Shown piece after piece: positions 45,601 through 58,650 of a DNA stretch of 64,000 nt. The position numbers and the translations under genes are program-made. The notes beneath the pieces were generated by a model. That model worked only from the letters and a program-made list of their open reading frames with translations. It searched no databases and was not told where the DNA came from. This stretch comes from Neurospora crassa OR74A (lineage: Eukaryota > Ascomycota > Sordariomycetes > Sordariales > Sordariaceae). The DNA is taken from assembly GCF_000182925.2 (NCBI RefSeq), contig NC_026505.1, forward strand, positions 496,001-560,000, written 5' to 3'. The stretch's first letter is position 1. Every line of letters starts with the position of its first letter.

Positions 45601-46884
45601 CAGCTCTTTGCCCAGTTCGACACCCTCTTGCTTCTGGCCAAGGGCGGCAAGACCGTTTACTTTGGCGAGATCGGTGACAACGCCCAGACTGTCAAGGACT
45701 ACTTTGCCAAGTACGACGCCCCCTGTCCCGAGGAGACCAACCCGGCCGAGCACATGATCGACGTCGTGTCCGGCTCACTCTCCAAGGGCAAGGACTGGAA
45801 CCAAGTCTGGCTCGAGTCGCCCGAGCACCAGGCCATGACCGAGGAACTCGACCGCATCATCGACGACGCCGCCTCCAAGCCGCCCGGCACGCTCGACGAC
45901 GGGCACGAATTCGCCATGCCCCTGTTGGAACAGCTCAAGATCGTCTCTATGCGCAACAACATCTCGCTCTTCCGCAACACCGACTACATCAACAACAAGT
46001 TCGCTTTGCACATTGGCTCGGCCCTCTTCAACGGCTTCTCCTTCTGGATGATCGGCGACAGCATCTCGGACCTCCAGATGCGCCTGTTCACCATCTTCAA
46101 CTTCATCTTTGTCGCTCCCGGTGTCATCGCCCAGCTGCAGCCTCTCTTTATCGAGCGCCGCAACATTTTCGAAGCCCGCGAGAAGAAATCCAAAATGTAC
46201 AGCTGGATCGCCTTCGTCACGGGCCTCGTCGTGTCCGAGATCCCCTACCTCTGCGTCTGCGCCGTCCTCTACTTTGCCTGCTGGTACTACACCACGGGCG
46301 CCCCGCACGCCTCGTCCCGCGCCGGCGGCACCTTCTTCGTCATGCTCATGTACGAGTTCGTCTACACGGGCATCGGCCAGTTCATTGCCGCCTACGCGCC
46401 CAACGCCATCTTCGCCACGCTCGCGAACCCCCTGGTCATCGGTATCCTCGTCTCCTTCTGCGGTGTCCTCGTGCCCTACCAGCAGATTCAGGTGTTCTGG
46501 CGCTACTGGATTTACTACCTCAACCCGTTCAACTACCTCATGGGCTCCATGCTCGTGTTTAACCTCTGGGACAAGGAGATTGAGTGCCGCGACCAGGAGT
46601 TTGCCGTGTTCAACCCGCCGAATGGCACGACGTGCGCCGAGTACTTGGAGGGCTACATGATGGGCATGGGACGGGCGACGAACTTGATTAACCCGAGCGC
46701 GACCGAGGGGTGCAGGGTTTGTCAGTATACGTCCGGTAGCGATTACTTGCAGACGATCAACCTCAAGAGTTATGGGTATGGATGGAGAGATGCGGGGATT
46801 GTGTGTGTGTTTGTGGCGAGCAGTTATGCGATGGTTTATGCGTTGATGAAGTTGAGGACGAAGACGAGTAAGAAGGCTGAGTAA
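42609..46884 (+). CDS. cdr4: PDR-type ABC transporter, CDR4-like (ABC-G, multidrug/azole efflux)
   Basis: Join 42609-43393 and 43452-46884, 1405 residues; the 58-base intron splits AC|T of DAST-ALEW. The layout is the full-size ABC-G arrangement (NBD-TMD) twice in the plasma membrane. NBD1 has the fungal-typical degenerate Walker [10 protein letters not shown] at 113-121 (Cys in place of the catalytic Lys), signature VSGGERKR at 228-235 and Walker B VFCWD at 248-252. NBD2 has an intact Walker [10 protein letters not shown] at 811-819, the degenerate signature LSVEQRKR, and a Walker B ending [14 protein letters not shown]. Each TMD has six predicted helices, with the PDR motif region [19 protein letters not shown] after TMD1 and [17 protein letters not shown] near the end. 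Such pumps use ATP to expel hydrophobic compounds; Neurospora and Fusarium CDR4 are known for azole tolerance. The orthology to CDR4 is by recognition, not alignment. Codon use is strongly C-biased, as in highly expressed genes. The upstream frame before 42609 is leader sequence. Confidence 0.92.
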
Positions 46885-49800
46885 GGCTTGTTCGTTTGTG
46901 TGTGGTTGACAAGGAAGAAGGAAAGATACCCACGGTAGTTAATGATGTACGGATGTACGAATCAAGAGGGAGGATGACGTTTTTAGAGGTATGATCACCA
47001 TGCTTAGATTGGGTGGGATGGAAAAAGGAGCACTTGCTGTTTAGGGCATTTACTTGCATCATCATCATCATCATCACATACAGATAGACACTTTTGTGGA
47101 TAGACATTTCTGGTAACAATACCTCTTTTAAGCATTGATACAAAAACTTCGCTTCAATCATGTCCTTGAATGCCGTCCGTTGGTTCCCACTGCTTTGTCC
47201 CAGGTTGGGAGATGTGATTTGATCTGATACCTGCCCTGAAGAACATAAAGCGTGAGGAGGTACCTCTAGTACCTCTACCTGTATTCTTTCTCCACGGCTC
47301 TAGTTTTTTGACAATACCAGTTCAAGCTCGCCTCACCTTCAGCTCCAAATCAGAATCCTCGTGAGACCGCCAAACCCTTCTTGGACAGCAACTTCCCTCG
47401 TGTGCGGCACCATGCACTGGATATTTCTATCGCCAGCCCTTCTCGGACCTGCGCTCAAGCCCTGAGGAGACAAAGGTGAGCAAACGACGGGATCCTTGTT
47501 CCAGTCCTTGACCTGCGTAACGCGCCAGCATTCTTTGAAAGAACATGACTTCAGTCTCAACAAATGGAACATACGCTGATTTCCACTTGTTACATAAGTA
47601 GGTACTTAGACATCAATAAAGGCTCGCAGCCCGCTCAGATTCCCAGCTCTGATCTCTTCCCGCACGTTACAACCCAAAACCCTTGCAAGCCTAATCCTCA
47701 CAGGATGATCATCCACTTCCAGCCTTTATCCTACAGGTACCTCTAGGTAGCAATCACGACGCCGCGTGGTGCCCTCTGTTTCCAGTCAACGACGGTCACT
47801 TTCTTCTGAAGCTGGCGGAAGTCCTTTATCGGAATACTGGCTGGGTGCGGTCATGGTTAGGGGCTACCGGCCACATCGGACATGCTCGATAGCGAAGAGA
47901 TGGACGACACTCCAGAGCACCAGGAGAATAGGTGGCGGACTTTGGGGTGGCGTCGGTGAAGGGCGATGAAGAAGTACATCTGCGTGTGGGCGAGGCAGCA
48001 TTCCGATCTGGACACCATCAGTACGCGTTCCCCGTGCGACAAACGAATAGAAACCCAACGGAGCCAAAAACATCGCACAGAGCGCATACCTACATACAGT
48101 TCTCCACTCGGATGCTCTACTCCAGGCTGTCAGTGTTGCCCTGCCTAGGGAATGCAATAAAGCTGACTTTCAACGACCTTGTTCGTGGCGCCTTCAGCAA
48201 CAACAAACAAGGCACAAGCTGTCTCCTCCAGTGCGCAACCAGCAGCTCAACCGCCCCGAGCAACTCTAAACAGAACAGTGGGGCCCCAGCCGTGCTCTTC
48301 CTAGGTACCTATCCAGGTAGTATCCCATGAGCTGGTCAGCTCCCTTTTCCTCCGCGCTCATGACGGCGTTCTGCGAGTGCCAGGGTAAGACGTTGGCTTC
48401 AATTAGCTTCCTTTTCGAGGAGGGTCAGCACGTACAGCCCACGGACACAGAAAGCTTGAGACGAGGATCTTGATAACGGAGATGGACTAGCCAGGGTAAC
48501 ACATATATCTCGTTGATCCACGAGATTACCTATTGCTGGATTTCTCCTCCACCCATGTGGCTTCCGCTTGTTGCAGCCGCCGGTCCTCGACCTTCAACTT
48601 CACTACTAGGTACCTACCTAGTACTGTTAAACGACACCTTCGAAGGCTCTGTCTTTGCACCCACTGGCAGACATCATCAACAAGTGGAAGACTCATCTCG
48701 AAGAACACCACAGCACGCCATGGCGGACAGCTTGGTCTCCAGGTGTCTGTCCAACGGGCCGCTCAGTTCGTGGTCAGGCTGACTTATTTTCCGCACTCGA
48801 TTGCAGCCTCGAGCGATAAGCGTTGCGATCTTGAGGGTTGGGAGGCCCTTGTTTTCGGTATGAAGGCCATCGCCGACCTCGCCTCTGTTATATGCGAGAT
48901 TGATTTTGACCCGAGGTCACCTCGCGCCCCGCACCGCCATGCGCAACCCCATGGAGGTTGAGACTCGACTCTGCCTTCTCTGTTCCCTCCTTGTCTCTCG
49001 ACAGGCAACCATCACTGCTCACATCTTTCACATCAAACCTCCAGAGACCCCCTTTGATCTTTATCGTCAGGGGTCAGCTTCGTATCTGTTCCTTTTACGA
49101 CATAGAGAGCAAGCAAGGAGCACCAACGCTGGCTTTGGGATTGTGCCTTCAGCGCTGATAGTGCCTGCCTTGTAACAGCAGGCAAGAAAGTTTCTTCCAG
49201 AGACGCCCCATGATCTCTGCCGTCAACAATGGACCTAACTAGAGGTAACCAAGTGGAAATCTCCTCCAACCATGTTGTTCTCTACTTCAGTCTACTCTCA
49301 ACTTCGGCTCTTCACCCACTCTCGCAAATAACCACATGTCCTCCAATCATGGCTAGAGGTACCCAGTGAATGCGCTGCCAGTTCTTGAGGCACCATAGAC
49401 CACTCCTAGTGCTTCACTACCTCTTCATGCCAATTCTCAACACCGGCGCCCGCAGCTCACCCACCGGTATTGATCTTCTACCACCGCCCTTCCGTTTAGT
49501 TCCGCGACCGCGTACTTCAGCAGGCTAGCGCCAGCTCCGTATCCATTCCATCCGGAGGCCAACCTCATCAAGGTTGACAATGACGGTCACCTCGGTGTCT
49601 TCTGGGTTTCTCGCGAGGCCTGTACCTAGAGGTATATCAGGTCCATCTGCGTCCATCTTGGACTCCTCCAGCCGGTTGCGCGAACTAATCTCTGGCATCT
49701 CGATGTCCGGCGCCCACATGCATGAGCTTCGCCGTGTCCGCTCCGGTATCATATCCGAGGACTGGATGTTCCATCTGGTTTCCAAGCGCCGCCGAGTACA

Positions 49801-51541
49801 CGTACGAAGCCAGCACAAGCTGTGGCAGGATATGGAGAAGAAAATGCATGTGGCTCTCTTTTGAGCTGGAGCCGACGGATAAATACAGGGAGCTCTAGAT
49901 GTGAATCTATGAACCAGCCACATGTCTCCGTCCCTTTGATCCGCCTTTGATCCATGTGCAGTGACCGTTCTTGAATTGTTAGGTTCTTTGGCGTGGAGAT
50001 GTGTGAGATAGGTATGCACCTCTAAGCCCCCGCGCGCGTTGATCTGTCTTTCTCTTCGCGCATATTCATGTGGGTGTCCTGTCGTTTGCTCCCCGGACAT
50101 AACATGCGTGTGTCTCTATGCTGTGCTTGCCGTTGGCGATGTAGGTCGGATGAAATTGAATGTGTGGCACACCTCAGATGAAAGTGGAATGTATAGAGGC
50201 AAATGCCTTTTTGCCATCTTTGAGTCGCGTAGACAATAAATCAATCACTGCACATGACAAGTATCATGAAGCTGCAGTATATGGTGTGTAGAACCTGCAA
50301 TGATGATCGTGATCGACGCGTGCATCGACATAGAACTGCCGTGCGTTTCCCCGGCGCCTGGAGTGTGTCTGGACTCGTCACCAGAACCGTCAGGTCGTTT
50401 CCCGAAAGAACGACCATCGAACTCATAGAGGTTGTAGGTAGGTAGCTTGGAACGGGCTTCAAGCTTTGTAAACTTTAATCCATCCAGTTTTTCGGAAGAC
50501 TGAGGCTGATGAGAATTGTCAAGACCGCGCTAACTTCCATGACGAAGCCGAGAAAGCCCAGCCGACTGCGCCCCCCTCGACATGAACCACGACGTTCATC
50601 GTTCGAAACATCACCAAGTATCACAACATCTAAACTTTCCACTTGTTTTCCATGACACTTATACCATCGCTGTTCTCGTCTTGGCTAGCCGTAGATGCAT
50701 GGTGGAGCTTTTACTAGTCCAACTTAGGTTGTTTCTAGTTCCAGTCCTGCATCGTCTGAATCGCACGACGCTCCGTCCTATTGCGGGCCAGCATCCAAGC
50801 ACAACTGCCTGACCGAGACCTTCAATAATATAATCTGTGCGAGAACGGTATTTCGTTCATCTGTCTTTGATGTCGTGCAACAACTGCCCTATAATACCTA
50901 GGTACCTAGGTAGGTAGGTACCTACGTCCAACCGAAATATCGACAAGAGGCCCGCCTATCAGGTGCCCTCACCCTCCAAATATGCCGACACCTGCGCTAT
51001 TGAGATTGACTACCTAGGGTACTGTAGTGGATGGACGCATCCTTGATGTTTACATGCCCAGGTAGGTGTTCACCCATGATGGCGCCATCCGCACCTAGAC
51101 ACGCCTTTTCCTTTAGGTTCCCAACATAGGACCAACAACGCTTGAATCTACGGGATTGATCGACATGTTGATGACGCAGATCATCCGCAGCTGTCAACAC
51201 CAAATGTCCCGAGTTGCTACCGAGTTTCTCTGCTGTCACCCAGACCGGGCTATCCAACGGATTGCCATATAATTCGCGTCACGGTACGATGTTGATGTCG
51301 GTCGCCATGTCTTGGGCTTCCGCGACGATGCTCTTGAGCACCAAACCAGACCAAAGCCGTAGGTAGCAGAGTCTCATCCCGTGCGCCTTCAATTCGTCGA
51401 CGCCAACCTCGAATAAACTGCCTCCCTCTCCCACCTAGGCTGCCTCGACTCCCACTTCGTTCCCCGCTTCAAGGTAGGTAGGATAGGTACCTCTAGAGGT
51501 AGGTTTCAATCACTCGAAGGCCCCCGAGCCGTTCCGCAGCC
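46885..51541. other. Long gene-poor region
   Basis: About 4.7 kb without a supported intact gene. It holds a CATCAT run at 47056-47076, ACCTAGGT-type words at 47.26, 47.74, 48.30, 48.60, 49.63, 50.90 and 51.49 kb (two ACCTAGGT copies in tandem at 50896-50911), and the coding-like fragments described at 48.64-49.64 kb. Confidence 0.55.
48640..49640 (+). pseudogene. Coding-like fragments, possibly a decayed gene
   Basis: Several plus-strand pieces look coding by codon choice and residue pattern but lie in different frames. PLADIINKWKTHLEEHHSTPW is near 48.66 kb, GWEALVFGMKAIADLASVIC near 48.84 kb, and ANLIKVDNDGHLGVFWVSRE near 49.56 kb. No set of splice sites was found that joins them in phase, and stops interrupt each within about 60 codons. 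This could be a frameshifted gene relic or a small multi-exon gene I failed to resolve. No family recognised. Confidence 0.3.
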
Positions 51542-53381
51542 ATGCCACCTCTAGAAATAACCTTCCAAGACGAAAAGAACACGATCTCTACAACCACTTC
51601 CACTTCCTTTGGATTCCTAAAAGACGTCACGGGCGTTTCGTCACCGGCCTCAGTGTACCAGGTCTCACTTACAGAAGAACTCGTCGGCGGCGGCGGCGGC
51701 GGCACCAAAGACGCCAGCAACAACTACGGCTCAACGCCCGATCACCATGTCTTCAGCGACCCTGCCATTGCTGCGTACTGGGCGGAGGTCTACGAGCGCG
51801 CCGGGTACGAGAACCGGCACCGATTTGACCCTTTGTTCCAATGGGACGCGTCGGAGGAGCGCAAGCTTGTGCGCAAGATGGACTTTCGCATCGTGTTTTG
51901 GGCTTGGATCATGTTTTGCAGCTTGGACTTGCATCGGAAGAGTATCAACCGGGCTATTAGCGATGATATGTTGCCGGAGCTAGGTACGTAGGTATGTCCA
52001 GTCCTTCCATGTCGTGGTTCTGCCCTTCCTTGTATCCATGTCGACTTTGGATACCTCTACCTAGAGGTGTAGGTAGTACTGACGCATCCCAGGAATGAAC
52101 ACAAACGACTTCAACTATGGTCAAACCATCTTCCTTGCTGCCTTCCTGCTCGCTGAACTTCCCTCTGGCCTCGTAGCCAAGAAGCTCGGCGCTGATCGCT
52201 TCGTTCCCATGCAAATCGTGTCTTGGTCCATCCTGTCGGGCGCGCAAGTCTGGATCACGAAAAGAGCGCATTTCTACGTCATCAAGGCGCTTATGGGCTT
52301 TGCCATGGGTGGCTTCATCCCTGAAATTGTTCTGTGGTTGACGTACTTTTACAAGTCCAACGAAATGCCTCTCCGCTTGGCTTTCTTCTGGACTGCTTTG
52401 TCGACCGTCAACATTGCCGGTTCTCTCATGGCCGCTGGGATTTTGCAGATGCGGGGAATCCGAGGCTGGAGTGGCTGGCAGTGGCTGTTCCTGATCGAGG
52501 CCCTGATGTCTTTCGTCGTCGGCATCTGCGCATTCGTCCTGATGCCCCCGGGTCCTTGCCAGACCAAATCCTGGTTCCGCGGAAAGGACGGCTGGTTCTC
52601 GGAGCGCGAGGAATTCATCCTGGTCAACCGCCTGCTGCGCGATGATCCCTCCAAGGGCGACATGAACAACCGCGAGGGTGTCTCGGCCCAGGGACTGCTC
52701 AAGGCCCTCAAGGAGTGGGAGATGTGGCCGCTCTACATCGTCGGCGTGTGCGCTTACATCCCTCCCGGTCCGCCCGGCGAGTACCTGAGTCTGATTCTCC
52801 GCACCCACGGCTTCAGCGTCTTTCAAGCCAACCTGCTCACCATCCCCGCTTACTTCCTCTTCGCGTGCAACTTGGTCATCCTTTCGTATTTCTCCAGGCG
52901 GTTCAAGGAGCGTGGCTTCATCGCCTCCCTTTCGCAGTGGTGGATGCTTTCCTTCTTTGCTGCCATCGTTGCCCTGCCCGACGCCGGCGTCTGGGTCCGC
53001 TATGCTCTTCTAATCGGTATCTTGTCGTACCCGTACTGCCACGCCATCCTGGTCGCTTGGACTGCTGAGAACAGCAACAGCGTGCAGACGAGAGCGGTTT
53101 CGACGGCGCTGTACATCATGTTTGTGCAGGATGGCAATATTATCTACGATAATATCTACCGCGAGGACGACAAGCCGCTGTACAAGAGGGGGAATAAGGT
53201 ATTGCTGGCCATGGTCTGCTTGAATATCGTGCTGTTTTATCTGACCAAGGCGTTTTATGTATGGAGAAATAAGGTGAAGGAGGAGAAGTGGAAGGCCATG
53301 ACGCCGGAGGAGCAGCGGGACTATGTGTTGACTACCCTGGATGAGGGGCCGAAGAGGCTGGATTTTAGATTTGCACACTGA
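51542..53381 (+). CDS. MFS transporter, allantoate permease/anion:cation symporter type
   Basis: Join 51542-51983 and 52093-53381, 576 residues; the intron starts GTACGT and ends CAG, phase 1. The first 115 residues are a hydrophilic cytoplasmic tail with a six-Gly run. About 12 membrane helices follow: FRIVFWAWIMFCSLDLHRKS (helix 1, then SINRAISDDM), NDFNYGQTIFLAAFLLAELP, SGLVAKKLGADRFVP, MGFAMGGFIPEIVLWLTYFY, RGWSGWQWLFLIEALMSFVV, then a long central loop and a second half including LRTHGFSVFQANLLTIPAYF and YPYCHAILVAWTAENSNSVQ. These are hallmarks of the Dal5/Tna1/Seo1-like ACS family, which imports organic anions such as allantoate, nicotinate, pantothenate or biotin across the plasma membrane. 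The substrate cannot be told from sequence by eye. The start is the only Met before the tail. Confidence 0.88.
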
Positions 53382-56300
53382 TGTTGTTTTGTTGCTGTCG
53401 AAGGAGGATTGGACAGGAAGATGATGATTTTAAGGGACAGCGTTGTATACCCAAATGATAATGATAGAGGTAATAATAACAATAATAATGATACCCATCC
53501 ATGGTTTGACAAAGGGCAAGGTAGACAGTGTAGACGTGGATATCGGAGTGTTAGAGATGTAATAAATGAATGTTACAAGGATCCTTTCATGATAGCAGAC
53601 CCCGAATGCCCGGATAATTGAAAGCGTCTATCGGGATACCTCTATCATAGGGACCTCTATCATCAATGATTGTGCGCGCTGGCGCTTGTGTCCTCTTCCA
53701 GTTCACCAAACAAAGCCTCGAATTTCAGAATTTCTCGCCGCTGGGCAGATGTGATGATGTCGTCCCGTTCCATCCTCTACCCGGCATATATTCCAGGCGA
53801 CCATTTGATGTATGTCTGCAACCTCCCGGATGTTTAGTCCAATGAACCGGGCCCTAGAGTCTAACAACGCGACCCTTACATCGCTCGAGCAGGCCCGAGA
53901 AGGGTCAAACAGGGAATGGGCATGAGCTACACGGAGGGAGGGAGGCAGCCAGTTTGAGCAAGATGCATTTCCAGAACCCTCGAAGTCGGTGGAAGAAGCG
54001 ATATCGACGGGCCATGGGACAAGTTTCGAGAAAAATGTTCAATGGATGCGCCCTTCTATAGATGTAGTAGATGATGAACGGTTCGAATTGGATCAACTAC
54101 GCACGCGCCTTGGCGTTCGTCATGATGGGCATCTACGTCCCTCATTGTTGACTTGGGGAAGCAAGGGGAATTGGGGGTTCTGCGAGAAGCTGTTGTGGAA
54201 GCTGCTTGAATGGAGCTTTTATCGCTTGATTGTGCCAAGACTGTTGATCTATTCGGGGAATCGTCCATCCCGAATGGAAGCATCGTGTCCTTCGTGTTCG
54301 GTGTTGAGGAAAAGAGAGGCCTTCGTGTGATAGGCTGCCACACTTGATAGCCCCTGTGATCCCAGCATTCACTCCATCCTCGGTTGTTGAATGCAACAGA
54401 GAGAGAAGCAGACCATATTGAGTAGGTAAGCAAATGGGGACAATGTTGAAGCTGACGAACGGAACAGGACGGATGACACAATTGCTCGGGGTTGTTCCAG
54501 GCAGGGCCTCTCACGTCACGTGCCTCTGACAGCTGTTAATGAGTGACAGAATGGCCCGTGCTCAACTTGTACCAAGCTTTTTCCCAGGATCGACCGCGAG
54601 CGGCAGAGATTCACTGCAGTCCTCGAGCATGACTGCCGGTGGCATTGTGCTTCCATTCCATTTAACATTCTTGGGGGACACCATGTTGCCCTTGCATTTC
54701 ATTGTTTTCATTCTCACCTACCTATGCTAGGAACCGATTGCGGGGGCATATGTGAGTGCCAGAGGCACAGGTTGTTGCAGATAGATTGCCATGACAATCC
54801 CCTCAATTTCAATGGCCGGTTTGATAGTCATGGACCACCGTGGCTGAGGCTCCATACCTAGGGGTGGACTCTAGACTAGACCTAGTCCCTCGCAGGGAAC
54901 TGGCTGCTTGGTATGCGAGGGCGGCAGAGACTCTTTTCTCATCCACCATCACTCTCAGCCGTTCACCAGTCAGTCGTGTCCGCAAACCCGAAGCAACCGA
55001 ACACGGCACAGGGAGAGAGACATGACCTCAGCAACTTGCCGACACATACCAACACCAACAGCAAGACAATGAGTGAGATTGGATTGGCACCCCTTCGAAA
55101 ACGGTGACACGAAACCAAGAAACCGTCCAATCATCCCCCCCCTCCAGTGCCCCAAAAAACACAGCCGCCATGCTCTTGGTATTTATTGGTGGCGCCATGT
55201 CGTCTTCAGCCTCAGCACACTGGGTCCTCGGTACAAGATTACCACTTGTTTTTCCATGGGGTCATCCCCACCGTCATGATTTGGATGCACCAACCAAGTG
55301 GTGTGCCTGGTCGACTGCAACTGGACAAGCTTTACTGCAGCAAAACTTCCCTGTCGACATTGGGAATCCTTGCAGGCCCTACAAGGTTCGACAAAGTGGA
55401 AACTGGCAACTGTCCCTCACTCACTCATCGTCATTGCAGTGGTTCCATTACAGATCGCCCAGGTCCCCTATTTTTTTTTTCTTGGTCTTTCGTATGCGCG
55501 GATTTTCCTCCGGGGTCAATGAAGTGTGGTAGGATTTGCCCCATGCTTGCATGCTATGCAGTAGGTGCTTATCTCAATTCCCTCAATTCCCCTGACCAAT
55601 CTGTTTTCGGTCCTGTAAAGAACAGGGTGTGGAGGGCAGTGCACCACCATCTGCCCGTGTAGAGGAGGATTGTAGTCTACACTACCTCGTATCAAGGGAG
55701 TTTCCAGTCACGGAGCCAGGGAAGCCATCCAACAAGAAAGCATGGGTTTGTACCTCTACAAGGTACTCTCATACCTTGGAGGCTGCCTGAAAATTCCCCA
55801 TCGGAATTGGGATAGGCCTGGATGGGAGGACTATCGAATGCCTTACACTAATCGCGACGGCATCGTCTGCCCCCCGAGCGGGACTTGAATCTGCATGTGG
55901 ATGTCTCAGGAGGTCACTCAACTGCCATTTCCAGTTCCAGTTCCAGCCTCATCATCTCCTCTTTTCCTGTTCGCGGTGGCTTTCAATCCCAGTTCCCACG
56001 GCCCTTGTCTGAAAAAGGGAGATGGGGGGCGGGTTCAATACCTACGTGCTGCATACCTACCTACCTTCCCGTCATGTCTTTCTTTTGACAAAGAGCAGTT
56101 TATGTAGTTGGTATTGCCCTCCTCCACAGTTTGCATTCACATATGTGCTTCGTTCTCTTTCTGCCTCTTCCTTGGAACTTTGCTGCCTCCCATCTCCTTG
56201 ACGTCTTGATTTCCAAGATCCCGATCCGACCAAGTTCAGACGAAGAAAAAAGGGGTCCACTCTCCACTTTCACTTACACGAGACGACAGCGGGGACCATC

Positions 56301-56763
56301 GATCAACTCCACGCGATATACTGGGATCATCCGCGTATCGACAGCCCCGATTTCAGGATTCTTGGCCGCTCCGGGGTAACCGGGTTTTCGAAACAACAGG
56401 CCTTGTCCAAGAAGACCTATTTTGCAGTTTCTTCCATACCTCTACCTACCTTACCTTTTACCTAGAGGTACTTTTGCATCACTTCACTTGCTTCATCCAG
56501 CATACCTACACTACACCTTAACGGCTCAGTGGCGATTCTAGCATCTGCCCTCGACCACTTCCTCGGCACGCACCGACGATCATGCAGATAATATAATTGA
56601 CGCCATTCCCTTTTCCGCCCTAGTTCTCGCCCTCGCTCCCGACTTCCCCTTTAGTTCCATCAACCGCTGAGGCCCCAAACAGAGGCGGTTGTCTAGGTGG
56701 TAATCTACCTACATTCGGAGCACACCCGAATAGTGCTGGTTGCCCCCCCGTTCCAACAACATC
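53382..56763. other. Intergenic, no gene supported
   Basis: About 3.4 kb. Overlapping small frames on both strands have no motifs and no phase-consistent joints. It includes ACCTAGAGGTA-type words at 53.64 and 56.44-56.47 kb. The last few hundred bases are the pyrimidine-rich leader of the GT25 gene. Confidence 0.55.
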
Positions 56764-58650
56764 ATGTTGCTGGGCGAGCAGACCGGGACGACGGGTCACT
56801 TCTCGAAGATCTCGTCGTCCTTCTCAGCACTTGTCGCCCACTGGCGTTCCTACCGACATATCCACCGCATCGCCCTAGTCATCTTTGTCCTTTTAACCAT
56901 CTTTGTGCTGGAAAGGTACCGGTCCGCACTGGCCAGTACGTTCCAGACATCAACCGATCCCATTGCCGTTCCTGGGGGAAACTCGGCAGCCCAGGATAAC
57001 AATCATTATGAACCTTACCCGGAGGCCAATCAAGGAGGAGGAGGAGGAGGAGGGAAACATGAGGGATCCAAGTACGAACAGATGACTCCCGAACAACTCC
57101 TCGAGTTGTCCCAGAAGAACGCCGGCAACAGCACCCTCGGCTTCCACGCCATCAAGTACATCAACATGAAGGCCCGCTATGACCGCGAGGACGCCATGGC
57201 GCTGCAGGCGTACATGTCCGGGCTGGATATTGAGGATGCCCCGGCCGTGGAGGCGGATGAGATTGATCCCGCCGGGATGCCGCCTACGCATCGGCCGGGA
57301 AGGCTCAGGGTGGGGGAGAAGGGATGTTGGAGAGCTCATGCTAATGTATGTTTTTTTGTATTCCCTTTTTTTTTCTTCTTCTCTTTTGTCTTTTCCCTCC
57401 CACCAACCGTCAACTACTTGCCATAGCCTCACTGGCCTTACACTCCAACCTTCTTCCGGAGTGTCCCAAAGAAGCTGTTAACCCTGCACAAACCCCCCCT
57501 TTCAACTTCTCCATCCCCGACCATGTGCACCCCCATCTGCTGCTGCAGAATCCCAACGTGAACCCCATTTGCTGCTTTCAAACCGAATTCCAGTCTCCCC
57601 CAATCACCTACCTCTACCTTAATCCCATCACCTACCACTACCCACCCACGCACAATTCCCTACCCCAACCGCTCTCCACCCTCCTCCCCCATGCCACCTT
57701 TTATCCATCCCCTTCTTCCACCCCCTTCTTCTTGCCCCCTTTTCCTACCTACCCATCTCCCACCCCCTTCTTCACCCCATCTTCCACCCCACTCGTACTC
57801 ACTAACACCCTTTTATTAGATCTGGTCCCAGATGACCCGCCACCGCCTCCCCCCCATCTTGATTCTCGAATCCGACGCCGCCTGGGACCTCAACATCCGA
57901 TCCATCATGTCCAATCTCAACACGCACTTTATCGATTTCCTCAACCAAATCAACTCCACCGCCGTCCACGACCCTTCCTACCAATCTCCCAACAACCACA
58001 ACGTCCACGGCTCCCCTTCCTATTCTGACAATGGCCCCATCAAACCCAACCCCGACGACCCCTGGTTGTCTGAACACTGGGACTTGTTCAGCATCGGCCA
58101 GTGCTTCGAGTACTCCCAGGACCGCGAAATCAAGCTAGTCTATGACGACGAAAGTGTACCCGCGGGTAAGGAGTACTGGGGGAAGAAGATGGGGAAGGAG
58201 AGGGTGATTAGGAAGAGTGGGGGGATTACGTGCACGACGGCATATGCAATCAGTCATACGGGGGCCGCGAAGTTGTTGTTGAGGGGTGCGATGGATTTGG
58301 ATAATCCTGTGGATTTGTTGATTCGGAGGATGGTGATGAGTCGGGATCTAGTGGCGTATAGCTTGTTCCCGCCGGTCATGGCGCAGTGGGAGTACATTGG
58401 CGGGATAGGCATGGCGGAACGAGGCGCGCAGTCGGACATTAATGGTGGGAAACATCGGGATACCCCCGAGGACGCAGATATGCCGGGGTGGAAGGATGTC
58501 CAGGAGAAGGCCACCATTTGGCAGACCAAGGGACATCATCATGATGTTGCGTTTGAGAGGATGGCGCTTAAGGAGGCGTGGACAGAGATTATGGGCGAGG
58601 GACCCGAGAAGTTGGGGGAGAGCTTGTGGAATCCTGAGACCGGGGATTAA
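56764..58650 (+). CDS. Family-25 glycosyltransferase, type II membrane protein
   Basis: Join 56764-57345 and 57820-58650, 470 residues. A 474-base intron (GTATGT donor, CACTAAC branch, TAG acceptor) joins WRAHAN to IWSQM in phase 0. The start MLLGEQTGTT is the first ATG. A single membrane anchor lies at about 35-50 (IALVIFVLLTIFVLE), followed by a Gly-rich luminal stem and the GT25 domain: IKYINMKARYDREDAMAL, the block GCWRAHA at about 187-193, LESDAAW at 210-216 (the acidic metal/sugar-nucleotide motif) and GGITCTTAYAISHTGAAKLL. Ends NPETGD. GT25 enzymes transfer galactose or related sugars in the Golgi/ER lumen; the fungal members are uncharacterised to my knowledge. The intron is unusually long and nearly free of G on the plus strand. 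Confidence 0.85.
57346..57819 (+). other. Unusually long C/T-rich intron of the GT25 gene
   Basis: 474 bases against 50-175 for most introns here. It is pyrimidine-rich throughout (CCACCC, TTCTTC and CCCCC words) with a terminal CACTAAC branch and TTATTAG acceptor. Confidence 0.75.

Noticed and set aside
43432-45753. A 773-codon open frame on the minus strand opposite the ABC transporter gene
   Set aside because: It is the mirror of the strong C-ending codon bias of the transporter exon. The product is a repetitive Gly/Leu/Asp/Val-rich sequence without domains, and the plus-strand protein is unmistakable.
54056-54514. A 152-codon minus-strand frame
   Set aside because: Overlaps an equally long plus-strand frame, and neither has motifs or a consistent neighbour exon.
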